This document shows positions 1 through 7,269 of a stretch of 31,947 bases of DNA, piece after piece (position 1 is the first letter of the stretch; the number at the start of each line of letters is the position of its first letter). The position numbers and the translations under genes are program-made. Below the pieces are notes generated by a model. The model saw nothing but the letters and a program-made list of their open reading frames with translations, was not told where the DNA came from and did no database searches. Origin of the DNA: a virus; IMG/VR virus record IMGVR_UViG_3300035670_000875, positions 1 to 31,947 of that record; one strand, 5' to 3'.

Positions 1-1
1 C

Positions 2-97
2 GTGCAGCAGGCGCTCGACAAGGCGAAGGAGGGAGAGCAGATGAGCGACGTCCAGGCGCTAGAGATGATCTGCGCCGACTTCCTCGCGGGGGAATGA
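2..97 (+). CDS. 3' end of an unidentified gene (5' truncated)
   Basis: An open frame runs from the window edge to a TGA at 95-97, giving 31 visible residues that end in ADFLAGE. An internal ATG at 41 follows a GGGAGAG ribosome-binding-like stretch, so the gene could also be a very short ORF starting there. The visible part is charged and helical in character (LDKAKEGEQ). No family is recognisable. It lies just upstream of the terminase genes, on the same strand. Confidence 0.45.
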   Translation: MQQALDKAKEGEQMSDVQALEMICADFLAGE

Positions 98-129
98 AGA
101 TGCTCGGATCATCGCACCGACCAAAGAAA

Positions 130-194
130 CCGGGACGGTGCCTGTTCCACCGGCAGACCATATATATCTGCCTAGAAACGGTCGGGCTCCCCGA
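130..194 (+). promoter_or_regulatory. structured leader upstream of terminase small subunit
   Basis: The 112-bp gap 98-209 holds three local inverted repeats. CGGTG (136-140) pairs with CACCG (148-152). GGCAGA (152-157) pairs with TCTGCC (167-172) across a 9-nt AT-rich centre containing TATATA. TCGGG (182-186) pairs with CCCGA (190-194). The first two share base 152, so they could be alternative structures. The second also looks like a dyad operator or recognition site. No convincing -35 element accompanies the TATATA. A GAGG at 197-200 is the likely ribosome binding site for the next gene. Its role (operator, attenuator or packaging recognition) is unproven. Confidence 0.35.
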
Positions 195-209
195 GCGAGG
201 ACATGATAG

Positions 210-728
210 ATGAGTAGACCCCGCCTGTGGGACCCAAAGAAGGTCGAACTGGAGTTCGTCACCTCAGACCTGTCCATCCGTGAGCTGGCACGACGCAATG
301 GGGTGTCGTATAGCTCGATGGCGAAACATGCCCGTGACAACGACTGGAACGGGCGACGACACGCCTACAAGGCCTCGTTGTCGAGGCAGACCTATGAGCG
401 GATGGCTGCGGAGATCGCGGATCAGGAAGGTATCATCCGTGAAGAATCCTTGATCGTGCTCCGGGCCTCTCTCCGGCGATATGCAGAGCAGCTCGCCTCT
501 GGAGAGGTCTCGATCTCGACCAAGGATGCTGTCGAGGTGGTCAAGGCCATCCGCGACATGATGCGCGAACCGGAAGATGGGAAACGTGACGCAGACAACG
601 CCAGGACCGTTTCAAAGCCAGATGCCGAGCACCTCCGCAGAATTGCAGAAGCTGCTCGAACAAGATCTCGACCAGTCATTCTGGAAGGAACTGCTCGACC
701 GAGCGAACCGGGAACTCGCGTCAACTGA
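210..728 (+). CDS. terS: putative terminase small subunit
   Basis: The product (172 aa) would bind phage DNA and hand it to the large terminase subunit for packaging. The N-terminus looks like a helix-turn-helix (about residues 20-45: SIRELARRNGVSYSSMAKHA, then a W), typical of small terminases with an N-terminal HTH. A helical, charged middle follows (about 60-125), as in the oligomerisation region of the family. The start is supported by GAGG 9 bp upstream. It immediately precedes the large terminase gene, the canonical position. The last 35-50 codons overlap that gene in another frame, and the C-terminus is arginine-rich and low in complexity, as expected for overprinting. Assignment rests on HTH plus position, not on a diagnostic motif. 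Confidence 0.75.
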   Translation: MSRPRLWDPKKVELEFVTSDLSIRELARRNGVSYSSMAKHARDNDWNGRRHAYKASLSRQTYERMAAEIADQEGIIREESLIVLRASLRRYAEQLASGEVSISTKDAVEVVKAIRDMMREPEDGKRDADNARTVSKPDAEHLRRIAEAARTRSRPVILEGTARPSEPGTRVN

Positions 729-2109
729 TCCCTTCGCCTATGGCGAATATGTCTTCGGCATGGAGGCCGCCCCACACCACCGGGAGATGATCCAGTTCCT
801 CCTGGAGCTCATCACCGAGAAGCGCAACGGCGTCATCCTGGAGCCACGAGGTCACGCCAAGACCACCTGGGCCAACACCATCTTCCTGTCCTGGTGGGTG
901 GCCCTGCACAAGAACATCCGTGTCGGGCTCATCAGCAACACGGCCAAACAGTCCAACGCCTTCTCCCGAGCCATCCGTTGGACATTGCAGAGCAACGAAC
1001 GCTTCCATGACATCTTCGGTGACCTCACCGGTGCCAAGTGGACCGACGTCGAGTGGATCCAGAAGGATTCCGAGCTCTATGGCACCAAGGACGTCACCAT
1101 GTACTCGGCGGGTGCTGGTGGTGCCATCATCAGCAAGCGCTTCGATCTCATCATCTGTGACGACATCCTCGACGAAGAGAACACATCCAACCCGGAACAG
1201 CAGGAAAAGATCGAGACCTGGTTCTGGAAAACGCTGAAACCGGCCCTCGTGCCTGGCGGTTCACTCATCGTCATCGGTACCCGCTGGGCCGAAGGCGACA
1301 TGTATCAGAAGCTCATCGAGAACAACAAGTGGCCTCTCTTGCACAAGGGCGCCATCTTCTTCCCCTGCGAGATCTGTGGGAAAGAGTTCTTCGATGAAGA
1401 GAAGCTGCGGGACCATTACAAGACCGTCGCGTGTGCCGAGGGCGTCAAGGTCGAGCGACAAGCCCTCTGGCCGGAGATCTGGCCGCTCGACAAGCTCGAA
1501 CAGGAGCGACGTGACATGGGTAGCGCCATGTTCGCCTGTTCCTACCTCAATGACATCTCTGGCCTCATGGAAGGCAACGTTTTCAAGCGTGAGTGGTTCC
1601 AGTACTTCAACACCCTCCCGCAAGGCCATACCTATCGCTACAAGATGGGCGTGGACCTGGCTTCCTCGGAGCGGGAGACGGCGGACTACACCGCCAGGGC
1701 GGTCATCGCTGAAGATGAGGAGATGAACGTCTACATCCTCTCGGTGTATCGGGATCGGCGAGAGACGGGCCATCGAGCCTTCGTCTTGGATGGATACAAC
1801 GCCTACCCGCTCATCGAGCGCATCCTGGTGGAGAACAACCAGTTCCAGTCCACGCTGGTGAAGGATCTGCTCAACACCACCAGGTTGCCCATCGTGGGCA
1901 AGCGTGCCGACGTGGACAAGGTCACCAGGGCGCGTTCGGTGGCCGCAAGGTATGAGGCCCACAAGGTCTTTCATCACGTCTCACTGAAGGGCTCGGATTT
2001 CGAGATCGAAGAGCTCCAGTTCCCCAAGGGCCATGACGACATGATCGACGCCCTGGGTCATGCCATGGAGACGGGTGGTGGGGCATTTTGGTATGGGAAG
2101 GCCGGATGA
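577..2109 (+). CDS. terL: terminase large subunit with inserted zinc finger
   Basis: This is the packaging motor ATPase and nuclease, 510 aa. Walker A is PRGHAKTTW (residues 90-98), Walker B is LIICDD (191-196), and the coupling motif region is IGTRW (233-237). Candidate RNase H-like nuclease acids are D360 in GVDLA, E419 in ILVEN, and D487/D488 in GHDDMIDA. Between the ATPase and nuclease domains sits C264-x2-C267-x12-H280-x5-C286, a zinc-finger-like insertion that is not part of the core family. The start is uncertain: ATG 577 gives a 152-bp overlap with the small subunit gene, ATG 622 (residue 16) gives 107 bp, and neither has a strong ribosome binding site. The conserved-looking stretch DPFAYGEYVFG begins at residue 51, so the overlap itself is likely real. 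Confidence 0.96.
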   Translation: MGNVTQTTPGPFQSQMPSTSAELQKLLEQDLDQSFWKELLDRANRELASTDPFAYGEYVFGMEAAPHHREMIQFLLELITEKRNGVILEPRGHAKTTWANTIFLSWWVALHKNIRVGLISNTAKQSNAFSRAIRWTLQSNERFHDIFGDLTGAKWTDVEWIQKDSELYGTKDVTMYSAGAGGAIISKRFDLIICDDILDEENTSNPEQQEKIETWFWKTLKPALVPGGSLIVIGTRWAEGDMYQKLIENNKWPLLHKGAIFFPCEICGKEFFDEEKLRDHYKTVACAEGVKVERQALWPEIWPLDKLEQERRDMGSAMFACSYLNDISGLMEGNVFKREWFQYFNTLPQGHTYRYKMGVDLASSERETADYTARAVIAEDEEMNVYILSVYRDRRETGHRAFVLDGYNAYPLIERILVENNQFQSTLVKDLLNTTRLPIVGKRADVDKVTRARSVAARYEAHKVFHHVSLKGSDFEIEELQFPKGHDDMIDALGHAMETGGGAFWYGKAG

Positions 2110-2291
2110 AGACGATCGAATTCCGTGATGGGGAAAAGGATGTCCCTGACCATGTCGCTCTCCTGATGAAGGGGATGCGCACCTGGGAGATGACGTACGA
2201 GCAGGCGCGTGAGCATGCCCACGTCAATCAGCTCAGACAAGCCCTGGAGGTCGCGCAACGCGACATCATCCGACAGCACTTCAAGGACTGA
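2106..2291 (+). CDS. small protein between terminase and portal, unknown
   Basis: The product is 61 aa, starting MKTIEF. The ATG overlaps the terminase stop in an ATGA arrangement, indicating translational coupling. An in-frame upstream start at 2088 lies inside the terminase gene and is less likely. The sequence is charged and probably all-helical (a long C-terminal helix with AREHAHVNQLRQALEVAQRD). It has no cysteines, membrane segment or recognisable motif. The portal gene begins 2 bp after its stop, so it belongs to the packaging/head operon. Function unknown. Confidence 0.7.
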   Translation: MKTIEFRDGEKDVPDHVALLMKGMRTWEMTYEQAREHAHVNQLRQALEVAQRDIIRQHFKD

Positions 2292-2293
2292 CG

Positions 2294-3652
2294 ATGGCAC
2301 TGGTGAAGAGCGCTCCTCCGCTCCTCCAGGCGCTTACCACCCCATCGGGGCGTGAGGCGCTCCGGGGGATGATCTATAAGAGCCCAAAGGCGTCGCCGAA
2401 GCGGATCCCAGACACAGCTGTGGCGATGACCAGGCAGTGGGATGGGAAGGTAGGCAAGAGTGACGTTGCGCTCTTCCGGCACTGGGCAGAGCACAGTGAA
2501 TGGGTAGCCGGGGCCATCAACATCAGGCGCAGCCAGATCAGCTCCGCCGAGTGGTCCATCGAGCCGTACGACAACACCAGGCCATATTCGAAGCGCTTGG
2601 CGAAGCGGATCAACGATCTCATCCAGCGACCGAACCCTGCTGTCGATGGGTTCCGTGGTTTCATCGAGCCGGTTGTGGAAGACATCCTCACACTCGATGC
2701 TGGCTGTATCGAACTCGTGCGCACCCTGCGGGGCGATCTCGCCGAGCTTTGGGCCGTCGATGGCGGGGAAGTGCGCGTCAACGGCATGTGGGACGGGAAT
2801 CCAAACGAGCCTAGGTACTACTGGTACCCGACCGGGGTGAACCAAGAGATGGCGTCATGGGTCAATGACGATTTCATCTACATGATCAGTCGCCCCCGAA
2901 CATATTCGCCCGTAGGCCTGTCGAACCTAGAGACGCTGAAGTTGACCATCGAGGCTGAGCTCTACGGGCACGAATACAACCGTCGCCAAGTACAGGGCGC
3001 CGCACCTGACGGCGTGATGAACCTGGGCGAAGGGATCACCCGAGATCAGGTACGGGAGTTCCAGGCGTTCTTCGAGTCCGAAGTGGCTGGGAAGGGCGCG
3101 ATCGGCTTCATCGGTGGGACGAAGGGGGCCGAGTGGATCCACTTTCGTAACACCAACCGTGAGATGCAGTTCCTGGAGTGGCAGACGTACCTCGTTCGGA
3201 AGATCGCGGTCGTCTTCGGGCTTTCACCCCAGGACCTGGGCATCACGTTCGATGTCAACCGGTCCACCGCAGAGGTGCAGCTGCAGACCTCGGAAGACCG
3301 TGGTCTGCGCCCCCTCATGCAGATGATCCAGGACTACATCACCCAGGAGGTGGTGTGGGACGAGACATTCGGTGGGCCGGATAACAACCTCGCTTTCAAG
3401 TTCACAGCGTTGAACCTGAAGGAGACGACTGCCAAGGCCAAGATCAATCAGCTGGCCCTGGCTGGTGTCCCATGGAAGACCGTCAACGAGGCTCGCCTCG
3501 AAGATGGCCGAGAGCCGCTGAAGGAAGACCAGTACAACCAGTTGATGATGGTCGTCCCGACCGGAGCGGTCTCACTGGACGATATCCCGTCCGCTCGTGA
3601 GGTCCATGAGGCATCGAAGCCGGTGCCAGCCCCCGCTGGCCCCAGAGACTGA
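2294..3652 (+). CDS. portal protein
   Basis: The product (452 aa) would form the dodecameric ring at the capsid vertex through which DNA is packaged. The evidence is family-like sequence and position after the large terminase. The N-terminal part has the HWAEHSEWVAGAINIRRSQI pattern and a following stretch about subtilised fold elements typical of siphoviral portals. A central segment reads LAELWAVDGGEVRVNG. A later helix-rich part contains FGLSPQDLGITFDVNRSTAE, a motif common in HK97/SPP1-type portals just before the C-terminal wing. Length fits the family (about 400-500 aa). The C-terminus is proline-rich (PVPAPAGP), probably disordered. The next gene follows after 9 bp. Confidence in the role is high; the exact portal subfamily was not resolved. 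Confidence 0.93.
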   Translation: MALVKSAPPLLQALTTPSGREALRGMIYKSPKASPKRIPDTAVAMTRQWDGKVGKSDVALFRHWAEHSEWVAGAINIRRSQISSAEWSIEPYDNTRPYSKRLAKRINDLIQRPNPAVDGFRGFIEPVVEDILTLDAGCIELVRTLRGDLAELWAVDGGEVRVNGMWDGNPNEPRYYWYPTGVNQEMASWVNDDFIYMISRPRTYSPVGLSNLETLKLTIEAELYGHEYNRRQVQGAAPDGVMNLGEGITRDQVREFQAFFESEVAGKGAIGFIGGTKGAEWIHFRNTNREMQFLEWQTYLVRKIAVVFGLSPQDLGITFDVNRSTAEVQLQTSEDRGLRPLMQMIQDYITQEVVWDETFGGPDNNLAFKFTALNLKETTAKAKINQLALAGVPWKTVNEARLEDGREPLKEDQYNQLMMVVPTGAVSLDDIPSAREVHEASKPVPAPAGPRD

Positions 3653-3661
3653 AAGGAGCTT

Positions 3662-4147
3662 ATGGCCGCATCGCTAAGCCTCCGGGTGTACACCGGGGCA
3701 GGCATGACCCAATCGGGTGCCGTGACCGGCATCGACATGATCAGTGCCGACAATGCCACCAACAGCCTGGCCAACCGCCAGGCCAACCCCATCACGGTGG
3801 GGACATCCAGCTATGAGAAGTGGGTGAAGTTGTACATCGACTCCACCCCTGCCAATGCGGTGGACAACTTCCAGATCTGGTGTGACGGGTCGGTGATGGC
3901 CAGCACCACGCTGTACTTCACCACCAACTATGTGACCTACGCGACTCCGACCAGCTCGGCGTCCACCAAGGCGCAGACCAACATGACCAGCTACACCAGC
4001 GGCAACAAGGCCACCTGGGACGCTGGCCCGTACACCAATACCGGTGACACCACCCGGTTCACGGTGTTCCAGCTGGCAGTGGCCTCGGACGCTGGTCCTG
4101 GCAACTGGACCCAGGAGACGATCTCCTATAGCTACGACGAGACCTAG
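3662..4147 (+). CDS. putative virion structural protein, beta-rich
   Basis: The product is 161 aa. A strong AAAGGAG precedes the ATG. The sequence is rich in Thr, Ser, Ala, Tyr and Asn with alternating hydrophobics (SLSLRVYTGAG; FQIWCDGSVMASTTLYF), the style of an all-beta capsid-surface or tail-accessory protein. It ends in TISYSYDET. There is no signal peptide, membrane helix or enzymatic motif. Its position directly after the portal and the strong ribosome binding site suggest an abundant virion component such as a decoration or head-fibre protein. This is inference; no family is recognised. Confidence 0.7.
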   Translation: MAASLSLRVYTGAGMTQSGAVTGIDMISADNATNSLANRQANPITVGTSSYEKWVKLYIDSTPANAVDNFQIWCDGSVMASTTLYFTTNYVTYATPTSSASTKAQTNMTSYTSGNKATWDAGPYTNTGDTTRFTVFQLAVASDAGPGNWTQETISYSYDET

Positions 4148-4149
4148 TC

Positions 4150-4335
4150 GTGGCCAAGAAGAAGATCACCATCGAAGCGAAGACGGTGGCGGCTCCGACG
4201 ACCCCTCGTCCAGCTCCACCGCCTGAGCCCAAGACTGACCATACCCACCAGTACGTGTTGGTCGGTGCGCTTCGGGAAGGTGAGTTCATGAAGCAGTGTC
4301 CGATCTGCGCCGATATGCGGCGCGTCGAGCCGTAA
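4150..4335 (+). CDS. small His/CxxC protein (putative zinc ribbon)
   Basis: The product is 61 aa with a GTG start 2 bp after the previous stop. It has a basic start (AKKKITIEAK), then a proline-rich linker (TTPRPAPPPEP), then a short C-terminal module with HTHQYVLVG and CPIC about 20 residues later. The His pair plus CxxC could bind a zinc ion; the spacing is compatible with a minimal knuckle but not diagnostic. A similar layout (THQH...CIVC) occurs in the protein encoded at 10893-11072, so the two may be related. It is the last gene before a terminator. Function unknown. Confidence 0.65.
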   Translation: MAKKKITIEAKTVAAPTTPRPAPPPEPKTDHTHQYVLVGALREGEFMKQCPICADMRRVEP

Positions 4336-4339
4336 GACG

Positions 4340-4368
4340 AAGCCCCCTGGAGTACCGGGGGGCTTTTC
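4340..4368 (+). terminator. rho-independent terminator after the first head operon
   Basis: AAGCCCCC (4340-4347) pairs with GGGGGCTT in 4358-4366, and a T-rich run (TTTTCTT) follows at 4364-4370. The hairpin sits 5 bp after the stop of the small CxxC gene and separates the packaging/portal genes from the sugar-enzyme cassette. The next 55 bp up to 4423 contain only a purine-rich stretch before the GTG of the epimerase gene. Confidence 0.8.
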
Positions 4369-4423
4369 TTCATTGGGAAAGAGAAGCATGTTTGAGCGTG
4401 GATCGGAGCGTTAGAGAAGCACT

Positions 4424-5359
4424 GTGAAGCACATTCTTGTCACCGGTGGCAACGGATTCATCGGCCGATATGTCGTAGAGGAGCTCCAGCAGCGTGGGCA
4501 CAAGGTCTCCGTCCTCGATCGTCACAAGTTCCATCTCTACCCCGGTATCCCCTTCCCGCATGAGGGAGAGCAGTACTTCGGCGACATCAAGGACGCCACC
4601 CTCGTCACCGACGCCGTTTCCCACGTCGATGGCGTCATCCACCTCGCTGGAGTCCTTGGTACACAGGAGACGATCTCGAACCCACTTCCGGCTGCTGAGA
4701 CGAATGTGCTAGGTGGCTTGAACGTCATCAATGCCTGTGCCCAGTACGACGTGCCCCTCATCAACATCGCGGTGGGTAATTGGTGGATGAACAACACCTA
4801 CTCCATCACCAAGAACACCGTCGAGCGGTTCATCGCGATGAAGGCGAAGTACGAGAAGCGAGCGATGGGCTCGGTCCGTGCGCTCAACGCCTACGGTCCA
4901 CGACAGGTGCCAGCAGCACCGTATGGTCCCTCACGGGTGCGCAAGATCATGCCCTCGTTCGTCTGTCGCGCCCTGACCGGCGAGCCGATCGAGATCTACG
5001 GTGATGGCATGCAGATCATGGATATGATCTATGTCGAAGATGTCGCATGGATCCTGGCGAGTGCATGGGAGCAGCTCGATGCTGCTGGGGTCATCCCTGT
5101 CATCGAGGCTGGGACCGGGCGAGAGACCACCGTCAACGACATCGCTACCCAGGTCGCCAAGGACGTCTTGTCGATGACCGACATCGAGGCCACCATCACG
5201 CATTTGCCGATGCGCCCAGGTGAGGATGCCAATAGCGTGGTGAAGGCGAATGCCGACACGCTCGCCGTCCTCGGTGTCCAGCCCGATGAGCTCGTCACCC
5301 TGGAGAAGGGTGTCCACAGGACCGTGGCGTACTACTGGGACTACCTGAAGGCACAGTGA
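4424..5359 (+). CDS. NAD-dependent epimerase/dehydratase (extended SDR)
   Basis: The product (311 aa) is predicted to be a nucleotide-sugar epimerase, dehydratase or reductase. The Rossmann dinucleotide-binding motif TGGNGFIG is at residues 7-14. A DxxD-like segment GDIKDA follows. The catalytic pair is Y126-x3-K130 (YSITK), with ALNAYGPRQ just after, the typical substrate-binding region. The residue normally Ser/Thr before the YxxxK lies in an unusual NIAVGNWWMNN segment. The length matches extended SDRs. GTG is the start, with weak GAGA upstream. The gene overlaps a second SDR gene by 4 bp (GTGA), so the two probably act in sequence on one NDP-sugar. The exact sugar cannot be read from sequence. 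Confidence 0.92.
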   Translation: MKHILVTGGNGFIGRYVVEELQQRGHKVSVLDRHKFHLYPGIPFPHEGEQYFGDIKDATLVTDAVSHVDGVIHLAGVLGTQETISNPLPAAETNVLGGLNVINACAQYDVPLINIAVGNWWMNNTYSITKNTVERFIAMKAKYEKRAMGSVRALNAYGPRQVPAAPYGPSRVRKIMPSFVCRALTGEPIEIYGDGMQIMDMIYVEDVAWILASAWEQLDAAGVIPVIEAGTGRETTVNDIATQVAKDVLSMTDIEATITHLPMRPGEDANSVVKANADTLAVLGVQPDELVTLEKGVHRTVAYYWDYLKAQ

Positions 5360-6168
5360 AAGTCCTCGTCACCGGGCATGAAGGATTCGTCGGTCGGCAT
5401 ACGGCTGATGCGTTGAACCATGCTGGCTACTCGGTCCTTGGGATGGATATCCGAGATCAGCACATGCATGAGCACGGCACTGGGCCGGATCTGTCGAAGG
5501 ACAGCATCGCCATCGCCTCGATCGTCAACCTTGCCCCGGATGTCGTCATCCATCTTGCTTCTCGGGTCTCGACGGCTGGTTCCTTGCGGGATCCCCTCGA
5601 CACGTTCCGCCATACCGCCAGGGTCGGTGTGAACGTCATCGAAGCCTGCAAGATGACCAAGACGCCCATCATCATCACGTCCTCGGTCAAGGCTCGTGAG
5701 CCGGTCAGCACGCCCTACGGCATCAGCAAGCGTCTGGTCGAGATGTGGGCACGCGATGCCCAAGGCCTGCGATACATCATCAATCGGCCAGGCACCATCT
5801 ATGGCCCAGGGCAAGAGGGCAGCCCAGAGAGCGGCTGGATCGCGTGGTTCCTTCGGGCTCGCGATGAGCAGCTGAAAGTGACCATCAATCGGCCAGGCAC
5901 CCAGATCAGGGATCTGTTGCATGTGAAGGATTACGTGCGCCTGATGCTCATCCAGCTGCGGAACTTCGAAGAGTTCGAGGGGCAGATCTGGGATGTCGGG
6001 GGCGGCTGGGAGAATGCCGTGACCGTCCTGGAGATGGCTGAATACCTCAAGCTCGATTGGGCATTCGGTCCTGCACGCTACGGAGACGATCCTGAATATG
6101 TCGGCTATAACGCCACCCCCGGATGGAGGCCGAAGATCAGGTGGCAGGACGCAGAGGTCTTCGGATGA
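5356..6168 (+). CDS. second NAD-dependent epimerase/dehydratase (extended SDR)
   Basis: The product is 270 aa, from a GTG overlapping the preceding stop. The Rossmann motif TGHEGFVG is at residues 6-13 with acidic D31 (GMDIRD) after strand 2, suggesting NAD rather than NADP preference. SS at 109-110, Y121 and K125 (YGISK) form the SDR catalytic set, followed by RPGTIYGPG. The protein is somewhat shorter than typical UDP-glucose 4-epimerases (about 330 aa). A 19-bp stretch encoding INRPGT occurs twice, 105 bp apart and in frame (about 5778 and 5883). It probably continues nucleotide-sugar conversion started by the upstream SDR. The sulfotransferase-like gene overlaps its end. Confidence 0.9.
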   Translation: MKVLVTGHEGFVGRHTADALNHAGYSVLGMDIRDQHMHEHGTGPDLSKDSIAIASIVNLAPDVVIHLASRVSTAGSLRDPLDTFRHTARVGVNVIEACKMTKTPIIITSSVKAREPVSTPYGISKRLVEMWARDAQGLRYIINRPGTIYGPGQEGSPESGWIAWFLRARDEQLKVTINRPGTQIRDLLHVKDYVRLMLIQLRNFEEFEGQIWDVGGGWENAVTVLEMAEYLKLDWAFGPARYGDDPEYVGYNATPGWRPKIRWQDAEVFG

Positions 6169-6605
6169 TCGTCACCTGTGGATTCGTCAGCTCAGGCACC
6201 AGACTCTTGCACCAGATCGTGGATCACTACATGGGTGTCCCAGCGGTGCATCGCTCGTTCCCTCACTGGGATCGCTTCTGGTGGCCTGATGATGAGTGGT
6301 TCGATGGAGCGACCTGGATCGTCATCCACCGCATCCCTGAATATGCGTTCAGGAGTGCCCTTGACGTCCACCACCCCGGCTTGCCTGACGGTACCGTTCT
6401 ATCTGCGCCCATAGAAGAGATTCGCTCGTGGTATCCCCGATGGCAGGCGGCAGTGGCCCGGATGAGAAACCCATACCACGTCCAGTACGAGGAACTGGTC
6501 CGGTCACCGAGGAAGACGATCGATGACTTGGCGTCGTACCTGCGGGTAGATACACCGCTCCGTTCTTACCCCGAGGTCCGAGATGAGAACGTGAAATATG
6601 AGTAG
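6165..6605 (+). CDS. compact sulfotransferase-like protein
   Basis: The product is 146 aa. The start is taken at the ATGA overlap with the SDR gene; a longer in-frame start at 6123 lies inside that gene. The N-terminal GFVSSGTRLL (6-15) resembles the 5'-phosphosulfate-binding loop of PAPS-dependent sulfotransferases. HRIPEYAFRSAL (55-66) resembles the 3'-phosphate-binding R...S segment. YEELVRSPRKTIDDLASYL (108-126) matches the conserved late YExL...P...l..fL element. At 146 aa it is much shorter than usual sulfotransferases (about 250 or more), so the substrate-binding part is reduced. The predicted role is sulfation of a sugar made or transferred by neighbours, or a related P-loop transfer reaction. 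Confidence 0.72.
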   Translation: MIVTCGFVSSGTRLLHQIVDHYMGVPAVHRSFPHWDRFWWPDDEWFDGATWIVIHRIPEYAFRSALDVHHPGLPDGTVLSAPIEEIRSWYPRWQAAVARMRNPYHVQYEELVRSPRKTIDDLASYLRVDTPLRSYPEVRDENVKYE

Positions 6606-7269
6606 CACCGCGATCCTGATCCCATCCCTGGGCCGCTCGTCCTATCTTCGAGTTGTAATCGAGAACATTCACGAAGCTACCCCAGAGGATCACCGCATCT
6701 ATTTCTGTATCGGGGACCTCGAAAGCCGGAAGGTTGTTGAGGAGGCCGGTGAACGTTTCCTGTGGGACGGGGAAGACCCGGATAAACGCTACGTCACTCG
6801 CATGAACAAGCTCATCCACGAGGTTGTAGAAGACCAGGTCTTCTTCGGCTCCGATGACGTGGTACACCACGAGGGTTGGCTGAGCAACGCACTCGCGGTC
6901 ATGCGGAAAGGTTATCCATGCGTCGTCGTGAACGACCTGTCTAACCCGAATGGGACGCAGGCGCTCATGAGTACAGACTTCCTGGGGGAGGCCTGTTTCG
7001 ATGATCCCGAAGCGGCCTTTCACCATGGTTACTTTCATAACTTCGCCGACACCGAGCAGTTCAACACCGCACGCATCAAAGGCAAGCTAGCGCGTGCCAT
7101 GGACTCGGTCGTCGCTCACCTCCATCCTCACGGTCATAAGACCTTCTTCGACAACCCACACGAACTGCGCCCAAGTGATGCTACCTACTCTGATGCGCAG
7201 AAGCACTGGCATGAGGACGCTCGCACCTTCGAGCGTCGGATGCGGGAGTTGAACATCTTGTATGGCTGA
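6598..7269 (+). CDS. glycosyltransferase-like protein (GT-A type)
   Basis: The product is 223 aa and overlaps the sulfotransferase-like gene by 8 bp. The N-terminus TAILIPSLGRSSYLRVVIEN (residues 4-23) is the first beta-strand/nucleotide-binding pattern of GT2-like enzymes. VFFGSDDVVHHEGW supplies the acidic D-D motif expected to bind metal and NDP-sugar. A His-rich region (HHGYFHNF; HLHPHGHKTFF) follows. The C-terminal helix DARTFERRMRELNILYG is typical of phage members. It is the first of a run of transferases. Acceptor and donor are unknown. Confidence 0.8.
   Translation: MSSTAILIPSLGRSSYLRVVIENIHEATPEDHRIYFCIGDLESRKVVEEAGERFLWDGEDPDKRYVTRMNKLIHEVVEDQVFFGSDDVVHHEGWLSNALAVMRKGYPCVVVNDLSNPNGTQALMSTDFLGEACFDDPEAAFHHGYFHNFADTEQFNTARIKGKLARAMDSVVAHLHPHGHKTFFDNPHELRPSDATYSDAQKHWHEDARTFERRMRELNILYG

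Noticed and set aside
161-166. TATATA as a -10 promoter element
   Set aside because: No recognisable -35 about 17 bp upstream; better explained as the centre of the GGCAGA/TCTGCC dyad.
1261-1977. - strand open frame opposite the terminase gene (238 codons)
   Set aside because: The terminase ATPase and nuclease motifs are on the + strand here; the antisense product is motif-free.
4388-4414. 8-codon ORF (MFERGSER) between the terminator and the SDR gene
   Set aside because: It could be a leader peptide, but it has no rare-codon run or attenuator hairpin after it; not supported as a gene.
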